Assembly (NCBI RefSeq): GCF_041052385.1
Contig: NZ_CP163439.1
Span: forward strand, 620,001 to 684,000
From: Streptomyces sp. R28
Lineage (GTDB): Bacteria; Actinomycetota; Actinomycetes; Streptomycetales; Streptomycetaceae
DNA: 64,000 nucleotides
Reading direction: 5' to 3'
Shown: in pieces, positions 28,244-37,624 of the stretch
How positions within the stretch are numbered: the first letter of the stretch is position 1
Layout: every line of letters begins with the position of its first letter
The notes under the pieces: generated by a model
What the model was told of the DNA's origin: nothing
Seen by the model: the letters and a program-made list of their open reading frames with translations, nothing else
Databases searched by the model: none
Program-made: the position numbers and the translations under genes

Positions 28244-31200
28244 TCAGGCGAGCTCGACCAGGAGATCGCCGCCCTCGACCTGCTGGATGCGGTTGATGGC
28301 CAGTCGGGCCACCCTGCCGGACTTCGCGGCGGTGATCGACGCCTCCATCTTCATCGCCTCGATGGTGGCCACCGTGGCTCCGGCCACCACCTCGTCGCCC
28401 TCGGCGACCGTGAGGGTCACCACGCCGGCGAACGGCGCCGCGACATGACCGGGGTTGGCCCGGTCGGCCTTCTCCGTCACCGGGATGTCCGAGGCCGCCG
28501 CCCGGTCGCGGACCTGGATCGGCCGCAACTGGCCGTTCAGGGACGACATCACGGTGCGCATGCCGCGCTCGTCCGCGTCACCGACGGCCTGCAGCTCGAT
28601 CAGCAGCCGCACACCGCGCTCGAGGTCGACGGCGTACTCCTTGCCCGGGCGCAGCCCGTAGAAGAAGGCCTTGCTGTCCAGCACGCTGGTGTCGCCGTAG
28701 GTGTCACGGTGCGTGTCGAACTCGCGCGTCGGTGCCGGGAACAGCAGCCGGTTGAGTGTCGAACGCCGGTCCTTCGCGAGGCCCTCACGGTCGTCGGTGT
28801 TCAGTTCCTGCACCGGCTTGGCCTCGGCGCGGCCCTGCAGCGCCTTGCTGCGGAACGGCTCGGGCCAGCCGCCGGGCGGGGTGCCCAGCTCGCCACGCAG
28901 GAAGCCGATGACGGAGTCGGGGATGTCGAACCGGTCGGGCCCGGCCTCGAAGTCCCCCGGGGACACGCCGGCGCCCACCAGGTGCAGCGCCAGGTCGCCG
29001 ACCACCTTGGAGGAGGGGGTGACCTTCACCAGGCGGCCGAGCATCCGGTCGGCGGCGGCGTACATCGCCTCGATGTCCTCGAAACGGTCGCCCAGGCCCA
29101 GCGCGACCGCCTGGGTGCGCAGGTTGGAGAGCTGCCCGCCGGGGATCTCGTGGTGGTAGACACGGCCGGTCGGCGAGGCCAGACCCGCCTCGAAGGGGGC
29201 GTAGACCTTGCGGACGCTCTCCCAGTACGGCTCGAGGTCGCCGACGGCCTGGAGGTCCAGGCCGGTGGGCCGCTCGGAGTAGTCGGTCGCGGCCACGATC
29301 GCGGACAGTGACGGCTGCGAGGTCGTGCCGGCCATGGACGCCACCGCGCCGTCCACCGCGTCGGCGCCGGCCTGGATCGCGGCGAGGTAGGTGGCGAGCT
29401 GGCCGCCCGCGGTGTCGTGGGTGTGGATGTGCACCGGCAGGTCGAACTCCCGGCGCAGGGCCGACACCAGCTTCGCCGCGGCCGGTGCCCGCAGCAGGCC
29501 GGCCATGTCCTTGACGGCCAGCACATGCGCGCCCGCGTTCACGATCTGCTCGGCCAGGCGCAGGTAGTAGTCCAGGGTGTACAGGCGCTCGGACGGGTCG
29601 GACAGGTCGGAGGTGTAGCACAGGGCCACCTCCGCGACAGCCGTTCCGGTCTCCCGTACGGCCTCGATGGCGGGCCGCATCTGTTCGACGTCGTTGAGGG
29701 CGTCGAAGATGCGGAAGATGTCGATGCCGGTGGCCGCCGCCTCCTGCACGAACGCGTCGGTCACCTCGGTGGGATACGGCGTGTAGCCCACGGTGTTGCG
29801 GCCGCGCAGCAGCATCTGCAGGCAGATGTTCGGCGCGGCCTCCCGCAGGGCCGCCAGGCGCTCCCACGGGTCCTCGGCGAGGAAGCGCAGGGCGACGTCG
29901 TAGGTCGCACCACCCCAGCACTCCAGGGACAGCAGCTGGGGCAGGGTGCGGGCCACCACCGGGGCGACGGCGAGCATGTCCTTGGTGCGCACCCGTGTGG
30001 CGAGCAGCGACTGGTGGGCGTCGCGGAACGTGGTGTCGGTGACGCCGATGGTCGGGGACGCGCGCAGCCAGCTCGCGAAGCCCTCCGGGCCGAGTTCGGC
30101 GAGCCGCTGCCGGGACCCGGCCGGCGGCTCACCGGTCGGCAGCGCGGGCAGCTTGGTCAACGGGTCGATGAGATCGGGTCGTTCACCGTGCGGCTTGTTG
30201 ACCGTGACGTCGGCGAGGTAGGTAAGCAGCTTCGTGCCGCGGTCGGCGGAGTGGCGGGCGGTGAGCAGGTGCGGGCGCTGCTCGATGAACGACGTGGTGA
30301 CCTGGCCCGCCCGGAAGTCGGGGTCGTCCAGCACGGCCTGCAGGAAGGGGATGTTGGTGGACACGCCGCGGATGCGGAACTCGGCCACGGCGCGCCGGGC
30401 TCGGCCGACCGCGGTGGTGAAGTCCCGGCCCCGGCAGGTCAGTTTGACCAGCATGGAGTCGAAGTGCGCGCTGATCTCCGTACCGGCGTGGGTGGTGCCG
30501 CCGTCCAGGCGGATGCCGGAGCCGCCCGGTGAGCGGTAGGCGCTGATCCGGCCGGTGTCCGGGCGGAAGCCGTTGGCCGGGTCCTCGGTGGTGATCCGGC
30601 ACTGCAGCGCGGCGCCGCGCAGGGTGATGGTCTCCTGGGCGAGGCCGAGTTCGGCCAGTGTCTCGCCGGCGGCGATGCGCAGCTGCGCCTGCACCAGGTC
30701 GACGTCCGTGACTTCCTCGGTCACCGTGTGTTCGACCTGGATGCGCGGGTTCATCTCGATGAAGACGTGGTTGCCGTCGCGGTCGAGAAGGAACTCCACG
30801 GTGCCGGCGTTGCGATAGCCGATCTGCCGGGCGAACCGCACGGCGTCGGCGCAGATCCGCTCGCGCAGCGCCGGGTCGAGGTTCGGTGCGGGTGCCAGCT
30901 CGATGACCTTCTGGTGGCGACGCTGCACCGAGCAGTCCCGCTCGAACAGGTGGATGACGTTGCCCTGCCCGTCGGCGAGGATCTGCACCTCGATGTGGCG
31001 GGGCTCGACGACGCCCTTCTCCAGGAACACCGTGGAGTCGCCGAACGCGGACGCCGCCTCACGGGATGCCGCCTCGATGGCCTCCCGCAGCTGGGCGGGC
31101 TCCGCGACGCGGCGCATGCCGCGCCCTCCGCCGCCCGCGACCGCCTTGACGAAGATGGGGAAGCCGATGCCCTCGGCGGCGCTGACGAGGGCGTCCACGT

Positions 31201-31618
31201 CGGTGGACGGTTCCGAGGAACCCAGCACCGGCACGCCGGCCGCGCGGGCCGCGGCCACCGCGCGCGCCTTGTTCCCGGTCAGCTCCAGGATCTCCGCGCT
31301 CGGTCCGACGAAGGTGATGCCCGCCTCTTCGCACGCCCGGGACAGATCGGGGTTCTCGGACAGGAATCCGTACCCCGGGTAGACGGCGTCGGCTCCCGCG
31401 CGGCGTGCCGCGCCGACGATCTCCTCCACGGAGAGATAGGCCCGCACCGGATGTCCCGGCCGGCCGATCTCGTAGGCCTCGTCGGCCTTCAGCCGGTGCA
31501 GGGAGTTTCGGTCCTCGTGCGGGAAGACGGCGACGGTGCGCGCTCCCAGCTCGTAGCCTGCGCGGAACGCACGAATCGCGATCTCGCCGCGGTTGGCTAC
31601 CAGCACCTTGCGGAACAT
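28244..31618 (-). CDS. pyc: Pyruvate carboxylase
   Basis: A 1,124-residue single-chain biotin enzyme of normal length, converting pyruvate, bicarbonate and ATP to oxaloacetate. The biotin carboxylase domain (1-450) begins MFRKVLVANRGEIAIRAFRA and has GGGGRGMR (ATP grasp) and VEHTVTEEVT. The carboxyltransferase domain (about 530-830) includes TFRDAHQSLLATR and the metal site HIHTHDTAGG. The PYC/OADA linker domain follows, and the biotinyl domain near the C-terminus has IEAMKMEASI, whose Lys is biotinylated. It is an anaplerotic enzyme that balances the TCA cycle in a methylmalonyl-CoA/succinyl-CoA-using cell. Confidence 0.97.
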   Translation of the reverse strand: MFRKVLVANRGEIAIRAFRAGYELGARTVAVFPHEDRNSLHRLKADEAYEIGRPGHPVRAYLSVEEIVGAARRAGADAVYPGYGFLSENPDLSRACEEAGITFVGPSAEILELTGNKARAVAAARAAGVPVLGSSEPSTDVDALVSAAEGIGFPIFVKAVAGGGGRGMRRVAEPAQLREAIEAASREAASAFGDSTVFLEKGVVEPRHIEVQILADGQGNVIHLFERDCSVQRRHQKVIELAPAPNLDPALRERICADAVRFARQIGYRNAGTVEFLLDRDGNHVFIEMNPRIQVEHTVTEEVTDVDLVQAQLRIAAGETLAELGLAQETITLRGAALQCRITTEDPANGFRPDTGRISAYRSPGGSGIRLDGGTTHAGTEISAHFDSMLVKLTCRGRDFTTAVGRARRAVAEFRIRGVSTNIPFLQAVLDDPDFRAGQVTTSFIEQRPHLLTARHSADRGTKLLTYLADVTVNKPHGERPDLIDPLTKLPALPTGEPPAGSRQRLAELGPEGFASWLRASPTIGVTDTTFRDAHQSLLATRVRTKDMLAVAPVVARTLPQLLSLECWGGATYDVALRFLAEDPWERLAALREAAPNICLQMLLRGRNTVGYTPYPTEVTDAFVQEAAATGIDIFRIFDALNDVEQMRPAIEAVRETGTAVAEVALCYTSDLSDPSERLYTLDYYLRLAEQIVNAGAHVLAVKDMAGLLRAPAAAKLVSALRREFDLPVHIHTHDTAGGQLATYLAAIQAGADAVDGAVASMAGTTSQPSLSAIVAATDYSERPTGLDLQAVGDLEPYWESVRKVYAPFEAGLASPTGRVYHHEIPGGQLSNLRTQAVALGLGDRFEDIEAMYAAADRMLGRLVKVTPSSKVVGDLALHLVGAGVSPGDFEAGPDRFDIPDSVIGFLRGELGTPPGGWPEPFRSKALQGRAEAKPVQELNTDDREGLAKDRRSTLNRLLFPAPTREFDTHRDTYGDTSVLDSKAFFYGLRPGKEYAVDLERGVRLLIELQAVGDADERGMRTVMSSLNGQLRPIQVRDRAAASDIPVTEKADRANPGHVAAPFAGVVTLTVAEGDEVVAGATVATIEAMKMEASITAAKSGRVARLAINRIQQVEGGDLLVELA

Positions 31619-31759
31619 CGTTGATCCCTTCAGCCTGCCGGTGACGGAGCACCCATGGTGTCGGCGGTACCTGTTTCACGCCATGTGAGCCGGGCCACTC
31701 GCGGCCTAGGCTGTCCTTGAGCCTCCTGTGGTCAAGGGTGATGTGAGCGAGGTGCCCTC

Positions 31760-33835
31760 ATGGCCGGCGCGAGTCACCGCGGTGCACGTGCCCCCGATGC
31801 GATCGGCGAAACGCCGGACCGGGGCGCGTCCGCGGGGCGGCATGCGGGGGTGTTCCAGGACCTGCTCCCGCTCGCCCTGTGGGTGGTCGACGCCGACGGA
31901 CGTCTGGCGCAGTGGTCGCTGGCCGCGCAGGACCTGCTCGGTCACACGCCGGAGCAGATGGTGGGCCAGGACGCGCGGAGCGTACTGGTGCCCGAGGAGA
32001 ACCGTGAGCTGGCCGACCGCCTGGCCCGGACGCTGCGCACGGGGGCGGCGGTGGTCGCACGGCTGCCGGTCCGGCATCGCGACGGGACCGTGGTCGACAT
32101 GGAGATGTGGCACTGTCCGATCGCGGACGGGCAGGGGCGTACGGGTGTGCTGGCCATCGCGGCGGAGACCTCCGCCGTGGAGCGGATGCGCGATGCGCTG
32201 GCCGCGCTGGAGGGGCTGTTCTCCCAGTCCCCGATCGGGCTGGCCATGCTCGGTCCCGACCTGCGTTTCCTGCGGGTCAACGAGGCTCTGTCCCGGATCG
32301 ACGGCGTCCCGGTGGCGGAGCACGTCGGCAGACGCGTGACCGAGATCGCCCCCGGCGCCGGCGCGCTGGAGTCGGTGATGCGGCAGGTCCTCGACCGGGG
32401 TGAGGCGGTGGTCGACTTCCGCTACATTTCCGGCGCCTCGGACCCGCAACGGACGCGGACGTGGTCGTGTTCCTACGCTCCCTTGCTCGGCGGGGCCGGC
32501 CAGCGGGTGGGGGTGATCGCTTCGCTGATCGACGTCACGGAGGGGCAGCGGGCCCACCTGGAGGCGGAGCGGGCGCGGCGGCGTCTCGCGCTGCTGGCGG
32601 AGGCGGGCACCCAGATGGGCTCCACCCTGGATCTGACGCAGACCGCGCAGGAGGTGGTCCGCGTCCTGGTGCCCCGGCTGGCCGACTCGGCCGACGTCCA
32701 GCTGCTGGAGGAGGCGATGGCCCCGGACGAGACCGCCGCGTCGGCGCACGGCGTGGTCCGGCGTGCCGCGGCGGCCTTCACCGACCCGGCCGCGCCGGCC
32801 GACCACCTCGCGGTCGGCATGACCATGCAGGTGCCGCCCGGATCGGTGTACGAGCAGGTCATCAGTGCCGGGCGTCCCATGAACCTCTACCTGGGCGACA
32901 TCGCTCCGCTGATCCCCACCCCCGGCGCCGAACCGCTGCGCGAGTACCTGTACGCCCACGTGGGCGCGGCGCGCCTGGTCCCGCTGGTCGCCCGGGGCAC
33001 CGTGCTCGGCGCGGTGGTGGTGACCCGGACACGCGGGCGGGAGCCGTTCGACGACCAGGACACGCTGCTGATCGACGAGCTGGTCGCCCGAGCCGCGCTG
33101 AACATCGACAACGCGCGCATGTACAGCCGGGAACGCGACGCGGCACTCACCCTCCAGCGCAGCCTGATGAACACCTCCCTGCCCACCGTCAGCGGACTGG
33201 AACTCACCGGCCGCTATCTGCCGGCCGGCGACCACGAGGTCGGCGGCGACTGGTTCGACGCCATCGCCCTGTCGGACGACCGGACCGCCCTGGTGATCGG
33301 AGACGTGATGGGGCACGGCATCCACGCCGCGGCCGTCATGGGCCAGCTGCGCACGGCCGTGCGGACGCTGGCACGCCGGGACACCGCGCCCGACCAGGTG
33401 CTGCGCTCCCTGGACGCCACCGTGGCCGACCTGGGTGACTACGAAATGGCCACCTGCCTGTACGCCGTTCACGATCCGGTCACCGCCCACTGCCTGATCG
33501 CCCGGGCGGGCCACCCGCCTCCCCTGATCGCCGACGAGCGAGGAACGGTCACCTTCCTGGGCGGACCCGCGGGCCCGCCGCTGGGCGTGGGCAGGCAGGA
33601 CCGCGAGGTGCAGCGGGTGCTCCTGCCGCCGCACGGCCTCCTGGTGGCCTACACCGACGGTCTGATCGAGACCCGCGGCACGGACCTCGACCAGGGCATG
33701 CGCCGACTGGCCCAGGCACTGCGGCACCCCGGCCGTCCGCTGGAGGAGATCTGCGACGAGCTCCTGGCCCACGTCATGCCCGAGGCGGCGGACGACGACG
33801 TGGCGATACTCGTCGCCCGAGCCCTCCCCCGGTGA
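31760..33835 (+). CDS. PAS-PAS-GAF-PP2C (SpoIIE-type) phosphatase
   Basis: A 691-residue cytoplasmic signalling protein. Two PAS domains come first (about 30-135 with ALWVVDADGRLAQWSLAAQD; about 150-265 with FSQSPIGLAMLGPDLRFLRV), then a GAF domain (about 280-430) and a PP2C/SpoIIE phosphatase domain (about 450-690). The latter has GGDWFDAI, GDVMGHGIHAAAVM, YTDGLIETRG and ADDDVAILV, giving the acidic metal ligands. It probably dephosphorylates an anti-sigma-factor antagonist in response to small ligands or redox/light sensed by PAS/GAF. It lacks the C-terminal HATPase domain of its downstream paralogue. Confidence 0.92.
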   Translation: MAGASHRGARAPDAIGETPDRGASAGRHAGVFQDLLPLALWVVDADGRLAQWSLAAQDLLGHTPEQMVGQDARSVLVPEENRELADRLARTLRTGAAVVARLPVRHRDGTVVDMEMWHCPIADGQGRTGVLAIAAETSAVERMRDALAALEGLFSQSPIGLAMLGPDLRFLRVNEALSRIDGVPVAEHVGRRVTEIAPGAGALESVMRQVLDRGEAVVDFRYISGASDPQRTRTWSCSYAPLLGGAGQRVGVIASLIDVTEGQRAHLEAERARRRLALLAEAGTQMGSTLDLTQTAQEVVRVLVPRLADSADVQLLEEAMAPDETAASAHGVVRRAAAAFTDPAAPADHLAVGMTMQVPPGSVYEQVISAGRPMNLYLGDIAPLIPTPGAEPLREYLYAHVGAARLVPLVARGTVLGAVVVTRTRGREPFDDQDTLLIDELVARAALNIDNARMYSRERDAALTLQRSLMNTSLPTVSGLELTGRYLPAGDHEVGGDWFDAIALSDDRTALVIGDVMGHGIHAAAVMGQLRTAVRTLARRDTAPDQVLRSLDATVADLGDYEMATCLYAVHDPVTAHCLIARAGHPPPLIADERGTVTFLGGPAGPPLGVGRQDREVQRVLLPPHGLLVAYTDGLIETRGTDLDQGMRRLAQALRHPGRPLEEICDELLAHVMPEAADDDVAILVARALPR

Positions 33836-34025
33836 ACCGGGACCTCGGGCCGTGCCGAGCAGCACGCGACCGAGGTTGCGACAGTTGCGGCCGCGACGAC
33901 GAAGCGCTCCGTGCCCACACGGCCGATACTGGAGTGAGCCACTGCAAAGACAGGCATGCGGAACGGCAGGAGCGCCCGGGGCGCCGCACCACGGGCCCCG
34001 CGAAACGGCGCGAGATGGGTGGGCG

Positions 34026-36473
34026 ATGCACAACACATCACCTATGTCGCTCAGCGAGAGCCCGGACGATCCGTTCTCGGTCCACCGATCCGCGTCGGCC
34101 GTACTGGACGGCCGCGGACGGGTCGTCGCCTGGAGCGAACAGGCCACCGCGCTGCTCGGGTACCGGGCCGACGAGGTGCTGGGCCGGCGGGTGCGCGAGG
34201 TCCTCGTCGACAGCGCGGACGAGGCCGTGATCGCCGAGGCGACCGCCGCGTGTCTGCGGGAACACGGCTGGTTCGGGCTGCTGCCGGTCCGCAATCGCGC
34301 CGGCCACCGCGTGTACGTGGGGTTCAGGGCCCGCCGAGTGCAACGCCTGGACTCCACCACCGAGTGGCTCCTCGTCGGCTCGCTCGCCGAGGACATCGCC
34401 CAGTGGGAGATCGACCGGGCGATGCTGGACGGCTTCTTCAGCCGGTCCCCGGTGGGCGTCGCGGTGCTCGGCCCGGACCTGCGCGTGGTGCGGGTGAACC
34501 GGGCGGTCGCGCGGTTCGGCGGACTGCCGACCGAGGCGTACCGCGGGCATCGCACCGCCGACTTCCTGCTCGGCCCGGACGCGGAACTGATCGAGGAGCG
34601 GCTCCGGGGGGTTCTGGAGACAGGGCAGCCCATGATCTTCGCCGAGCAGACCTGCCGGTTGCTGCCGGACCCCCAGAAGGAACTGATCGTCTCCGTGTCC
34701 GCCTTCCGGATGCAGGACCCCTCCGGCAGGGTGCTGGGCGTCACCGAGATCGTTGAGGACGTCACCGACCGCCATCGGGCGCGTCGGCGGCTCGCGCTGC
34801 TCAACGAGGCCGGTGCAAGGATCGGCAGCACCCTGGACGTGGCCAGGACGGCTCGCGAGCTGGCCGAGGCTGCCGTTCCCGCGCTCGCCGACGCCCTCTC
34901 GGTGGATCTGCTGGAGCCCGTGCCCCGTGGGGAGGAGCCGGCCCCCGACGCCAAAGGCCCGTTGCGCAGGATGGCGGTGCGCAGCATCCACCCCGAGGTG
35001 CTGCAGGTGATGTACCCCGAGGGCCAACTGTTCTCCTTCCCCGAGGACACCGCGCCGGCCCGCTGCCTGGCGGAGCGGCGTCCGGTCCTGGAGCCGCTCG
35101 TGGAGGGCAACCGCGGGTGGTTCTCGGCCGAGCCGGAGCGGACCGAGAAGGCGCTCGCGCTGGGTGTCCACTCGCTGATGGTGGTGCCGCTGGCCGCGCG
35201 CGGTGTGGTCCTCGGCCTGGTCTGCCTGTGGCGCTCGCAGCGGCCGGAGCCGTTCGAGGAGGACGACCTCACCCTGGCGGAGGAGTTCGCCGCCAGGGCC
35301 GCGGTCTGCATCGACAACGCCCGCCGCTACACCCAGCAGCACAACGCCGCCGAGGCCCTGCAGCGCAGCCTGCTGCCGAGCGAGGTGCCCGAGCACCCGG
35401 CGGTCGAGACGGCACACCGCTATCTGCCCGCGCACGCCTCCGCCGGTGTGGGCGGCGACTGGTTCGACGTCATCCCCCTGTCGGGACTGCGCGTCGCCCT
35501 GGTCGTCGGCGACGTCGTCGGCCACGGCATGCACGCCTCGGCGACCATGGGCCGGCTGCGCGCCGCCGTGCACACGCTGGCCCACCTCGACCTGGCTCCG
35601 GACGAGGTCCTCGCCCGGCTCGACGACCTGGTGGACCAGTTGGCCACCGAACAGCGGCAGACCGATGGCAACACGCCCCAGATCGTGGGCGCGACCTGCC
35701 TGTACGCGATCTACGACCCGGTCTCCCGGCACTGCGCCCTGGCCCGAGCGGGACACCCCCCGCCGACCGTGCTGGGTCCGGACGGCCGGGTGCGCCCGGT
35801 CGACATTCCCGCCGGACCGCCCCTCGGCCTGGGCGGGCTGCCGTTCGAGACGGCTGAGGTCGAACTGGACGAGGGCAGCCTGATCGCCCTGTACAGCGAC
35901 GGTCTCCTCCTGGCCGGCCGGCGCGACATCGACCAGGGGCTGGCCCTGCTGCGCTCCACGCTGGCCGGTCCGTTCCCTTCGCTGGAGCACACCTGCAAGG
36001 CGGTGGAGGACGCGATGCTGCCCGACCGGCCCGCCGATGACGTGACGCTGCTGCTGGGCCGAACCCGGGTGCTGGCGGCGGAGAACGTGGCCACCTGGCA
36101 GCTGCCGGCCGAGCCCACCGCGGCCGGCCGGGCCCGGACACTGGTGCGGGACCGGCTGAGCGATTGGGGCCTGGAGGACTTCGCGTTCACCACCGAACTG
36201 ATCGTGAGCGAACTGGTCACGAACGCCTACCGGTACGCCGGCGGCACGGTGCTGCTACGGCTGATCAGGGACGGCCATCTCATCTGCGAGGTCTCCGACT
36301 CCAGCAGCACATCCCCCCATCTGCGCCAGGCCCGCGGCACCGACGAGGGCGGACGTGGTCTGTTCCTGGTGGCCCAGCTGTCCGAGCGGTGGGGCACGCG
36401 CTACGGCCGCAACCGCAAGACCATCTGGGCCGAGCAGCCGATGTCCGCGCAGCAGGGGGAGTCAGGTGCCTGA
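34026..36473 (+). CDS. PAS-PAS-GAF-PP2C phosphatase fused to an RsbW-like ATPase domain
   Basis: An 815-residue paralogue of the preceding gene with the same PAS-PAS-GAF-SpoIIE order (PAS2 begins FFSRSPVGVAVLGPDLRVVR; phosphatase motifs GGDWFDVI, GDVVGHGMHASATM and YSDGLLLAGR). It has an extra C-terminal HATPase_c domain (about 690-800, TELIVSELVTNAYRYAGG and EGGRGLFLVAQLSERWG). This places an anti-sigma-like kinase and the opposing phosphatase in one chain, a layout common in Streptomyces partner-switching proteins. The ATG at 34026 follows GGTGGG; upstream in-frame sequence is Arg-rich and not conserved in style. Confidence 0.92.
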   Translation: MHNTSPMSLSESPDDPFSVHRSASAVLDGRGRVVAWSEQATALLGYRADEVLGRRVREVLVDSADEAVIAEATAACLREHGWFGLLPVRNRAGHRVYVGFRARRVQRLDSTTEWLLVGSLAEDIAQWEIDRAMLDGFFSRSPVGVAVLGPDLRVVRVNRAVARFGGLPTEAYRGHRTADFLLGPDAELIEERLRGVLETGQPMIFAEQTCRLLPDPQKELIVSVSAFRMQDPSGRVLGVTEIVEDVTDRHRARRRLALLNEAGARIGSTLDVARTARELAEAAVPALADALSVDLLEPVPRGEEPAPDAKGPLRRMAVRSIHPEVLQVMYPEGQLFSFPEDTAPARCLAERRPVLEPLVEGNRGWFSAEPERTEKALALGVHSLMVVPLAARGVVLGLVCLWRSQRPEPFEEDDLTLAEEFAARAAVCIDNARRYTQQHNAAEALQRSLLPSEVPEHPAVETAHRYLPAHASAGVGGDWFDVIPLSGLRVALVVGDVVGHGMHASATMGRLRAAVHTLAHLDLAPDEVLARLDDLVDQLATEQRQTDGNTPQIVGATCLYAIYDPVSRHCALARAGHPPPTVLGPDGRVRPVDIPAGPPLGLGGLPFETAEVELDEGSLIALYSDGLLLAGRRDIDQGLALLRSTLAGPFPSLEHTCKAVEDAMLPDRPADDVTLLLGRTRVLAAENVATWQLPAEPTAAGRARTLVRDRLSDWGLEDFAFTTELIVSELVTNAYRYAGGTVLLRLIRDGHLICEVSDSSSTSPHLRQARGTDEGGRGLFLVAQLSERWGTRYGRNRKTIWAEQPMSAQQGESGA

Positions 36474-36505
36474 CCCGTCGGCATCGCGTCCACGGCGAAG
36501 TCCGG

Positions 36506-37624
36506 TCATGGGGGCGCCGCGGCCCCCAGGGTGAGGGCCAGGACGGCCCGGTCGTCGTTGTCGGACCGGGCCGACCAGCGTTCCGCGTCGGTCCGTACGA
36601 ACGACACGACCGCCTCCGGGTCGAGTGCGCGCTCACCGCGGAACCGTTCGCCGAGCCGCTGAAGGACCGGGTAGAAGACGCCGTCCGCGTCGCGGGCCTC
36701 GCTGACCCCGTCCGTGTGCAGGACGAGCACCTCCGAAGGTCCGAGCGGATGCACCGTCGTGTCGCATCCGTCCGGCGCCAGTTTGCCCAGCCCCAGGGGC
36801 AGTCCGGGTACCGTGACCAGTCGCCGGGCGCCCTGCGGGCCGACCACCAGCGGCGCGGGGTGACCGCGGTCGACGATCCGCACCTCGCCGCCGTCCGGCG
36901 GGAACTCCAGCACCAGTGCGGTCACGAACAACTCGGGGTCGCCGTCGTCTCCGGCCGGGCTGTTGCGGGCGATGCTGAACTCCAGCCGCTCGGCCAGCCC
37001 GCTCAGGCTCTGCCACTCGTGGGCCGAGACCCGGAAGCTGCCCAGCACCGCCGCGACCGTCTGGACGGCGTCCAGCCCCTTGCCGCGGACGTCACCGATG
37101 ATGACCCGCACCCCGAAGGGCGTCTCGCACACGTCGTACAGATCCCCGCCGACGAGCGTGCCGCCCTCCCCGGCCTCGTAGAACCCGGCGGCGTGTACCG
37201 GGCCGAGCCTGCGCGGTACCGGACGCAGCAGCACCCGCTGCATGGCCTCGGCGACCGAGTTGGCCCGGATGAGATGCTGCCGGGTCCGCTCCCGCTGCCA
37301 GGCCAGCGCGACGCCGGCGATGCCGATGAGGGTCGTGGCGACGTACACGGCGACATGGTGCTGCTCGTCGAAGTGGCCGGGGCGCCGGGCGGCCATCCAC
37401 ATCTGCAGCCCCAGGCACACCACCGCGGACAGCGCGGTGCCGCGCGGGCCACGGGTCGCGGCGGCCAGCGGCGGTACCGCGATGAGCATGAAGCTCACCG
37501 GTTCGCGGCCCCTGACGATCAGTTCGGCGGCCACATCGACGACCACCGCGGCCAGCGGCAGCCACCACACCCACCCGCGCACGGACGGCGGCCGCAGCTC
37601 CGAGCGGAGGCTCTGGCCGGTCAC
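36506..37624 (-). CDS. Membrane-anchored PP2C/SpoIIE phosphatase
   Basis: A 372-residue protein with four N-terminal membrane segments (WVWWLPLAAVVVDVAAELI; PVSFMLIAVPPLAAA; ALSAVVCLGLQMWMA; AVYVATTLIGIAGVALAW). A cytosolic SpoIIE-type phosphatase domain follows (about 155-370) with GGDLYDVCE, IGDVRGKGLDAV, LHTDGVSEAR and DNDDRAVLAL. The GTG at 37624 overlaps the stop of the upstream FUSC gene as GTGA, so the two are coupled. This is a typical streptomycete seven-to-four-helix sensor phosphatase acting on an anti-anti-sigma factor; the partner is not encoded here. Confidence 0.9.
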   Translation of the reverse strand: MTGQSLRSELRPPSVRGWVWWLPLAAVVVDVAAELIVRGREPVSFMLIAVPPLAAATRGPRGTALSAVVCLGLQMWMAARRPGHFDEQHHVAVYVATTLIGIAGVALAWQRERTRQHLIRANSVAEAMQRVLLRPVPRRLGPVHAAGFYEAGEGGTLVGGDLYDVCETPFGVRVIIGDVRGKGLDAVQTVAAVLGSFRVSAHEWQSLSGLAERLEFSIARNSPAGDDGDPELFVTALVLEFPPDGGEVRIVDRGHPAPLVVGPQGARRLVTVPGLPLGLGKLAPDGCDTTVHPLGPSEVLVLHTDGVSEARDADGVFYPVLQRLGERFRGERALDPEAVVSFVRTDAERWSARSDNDDRAVLALTLGAAAPP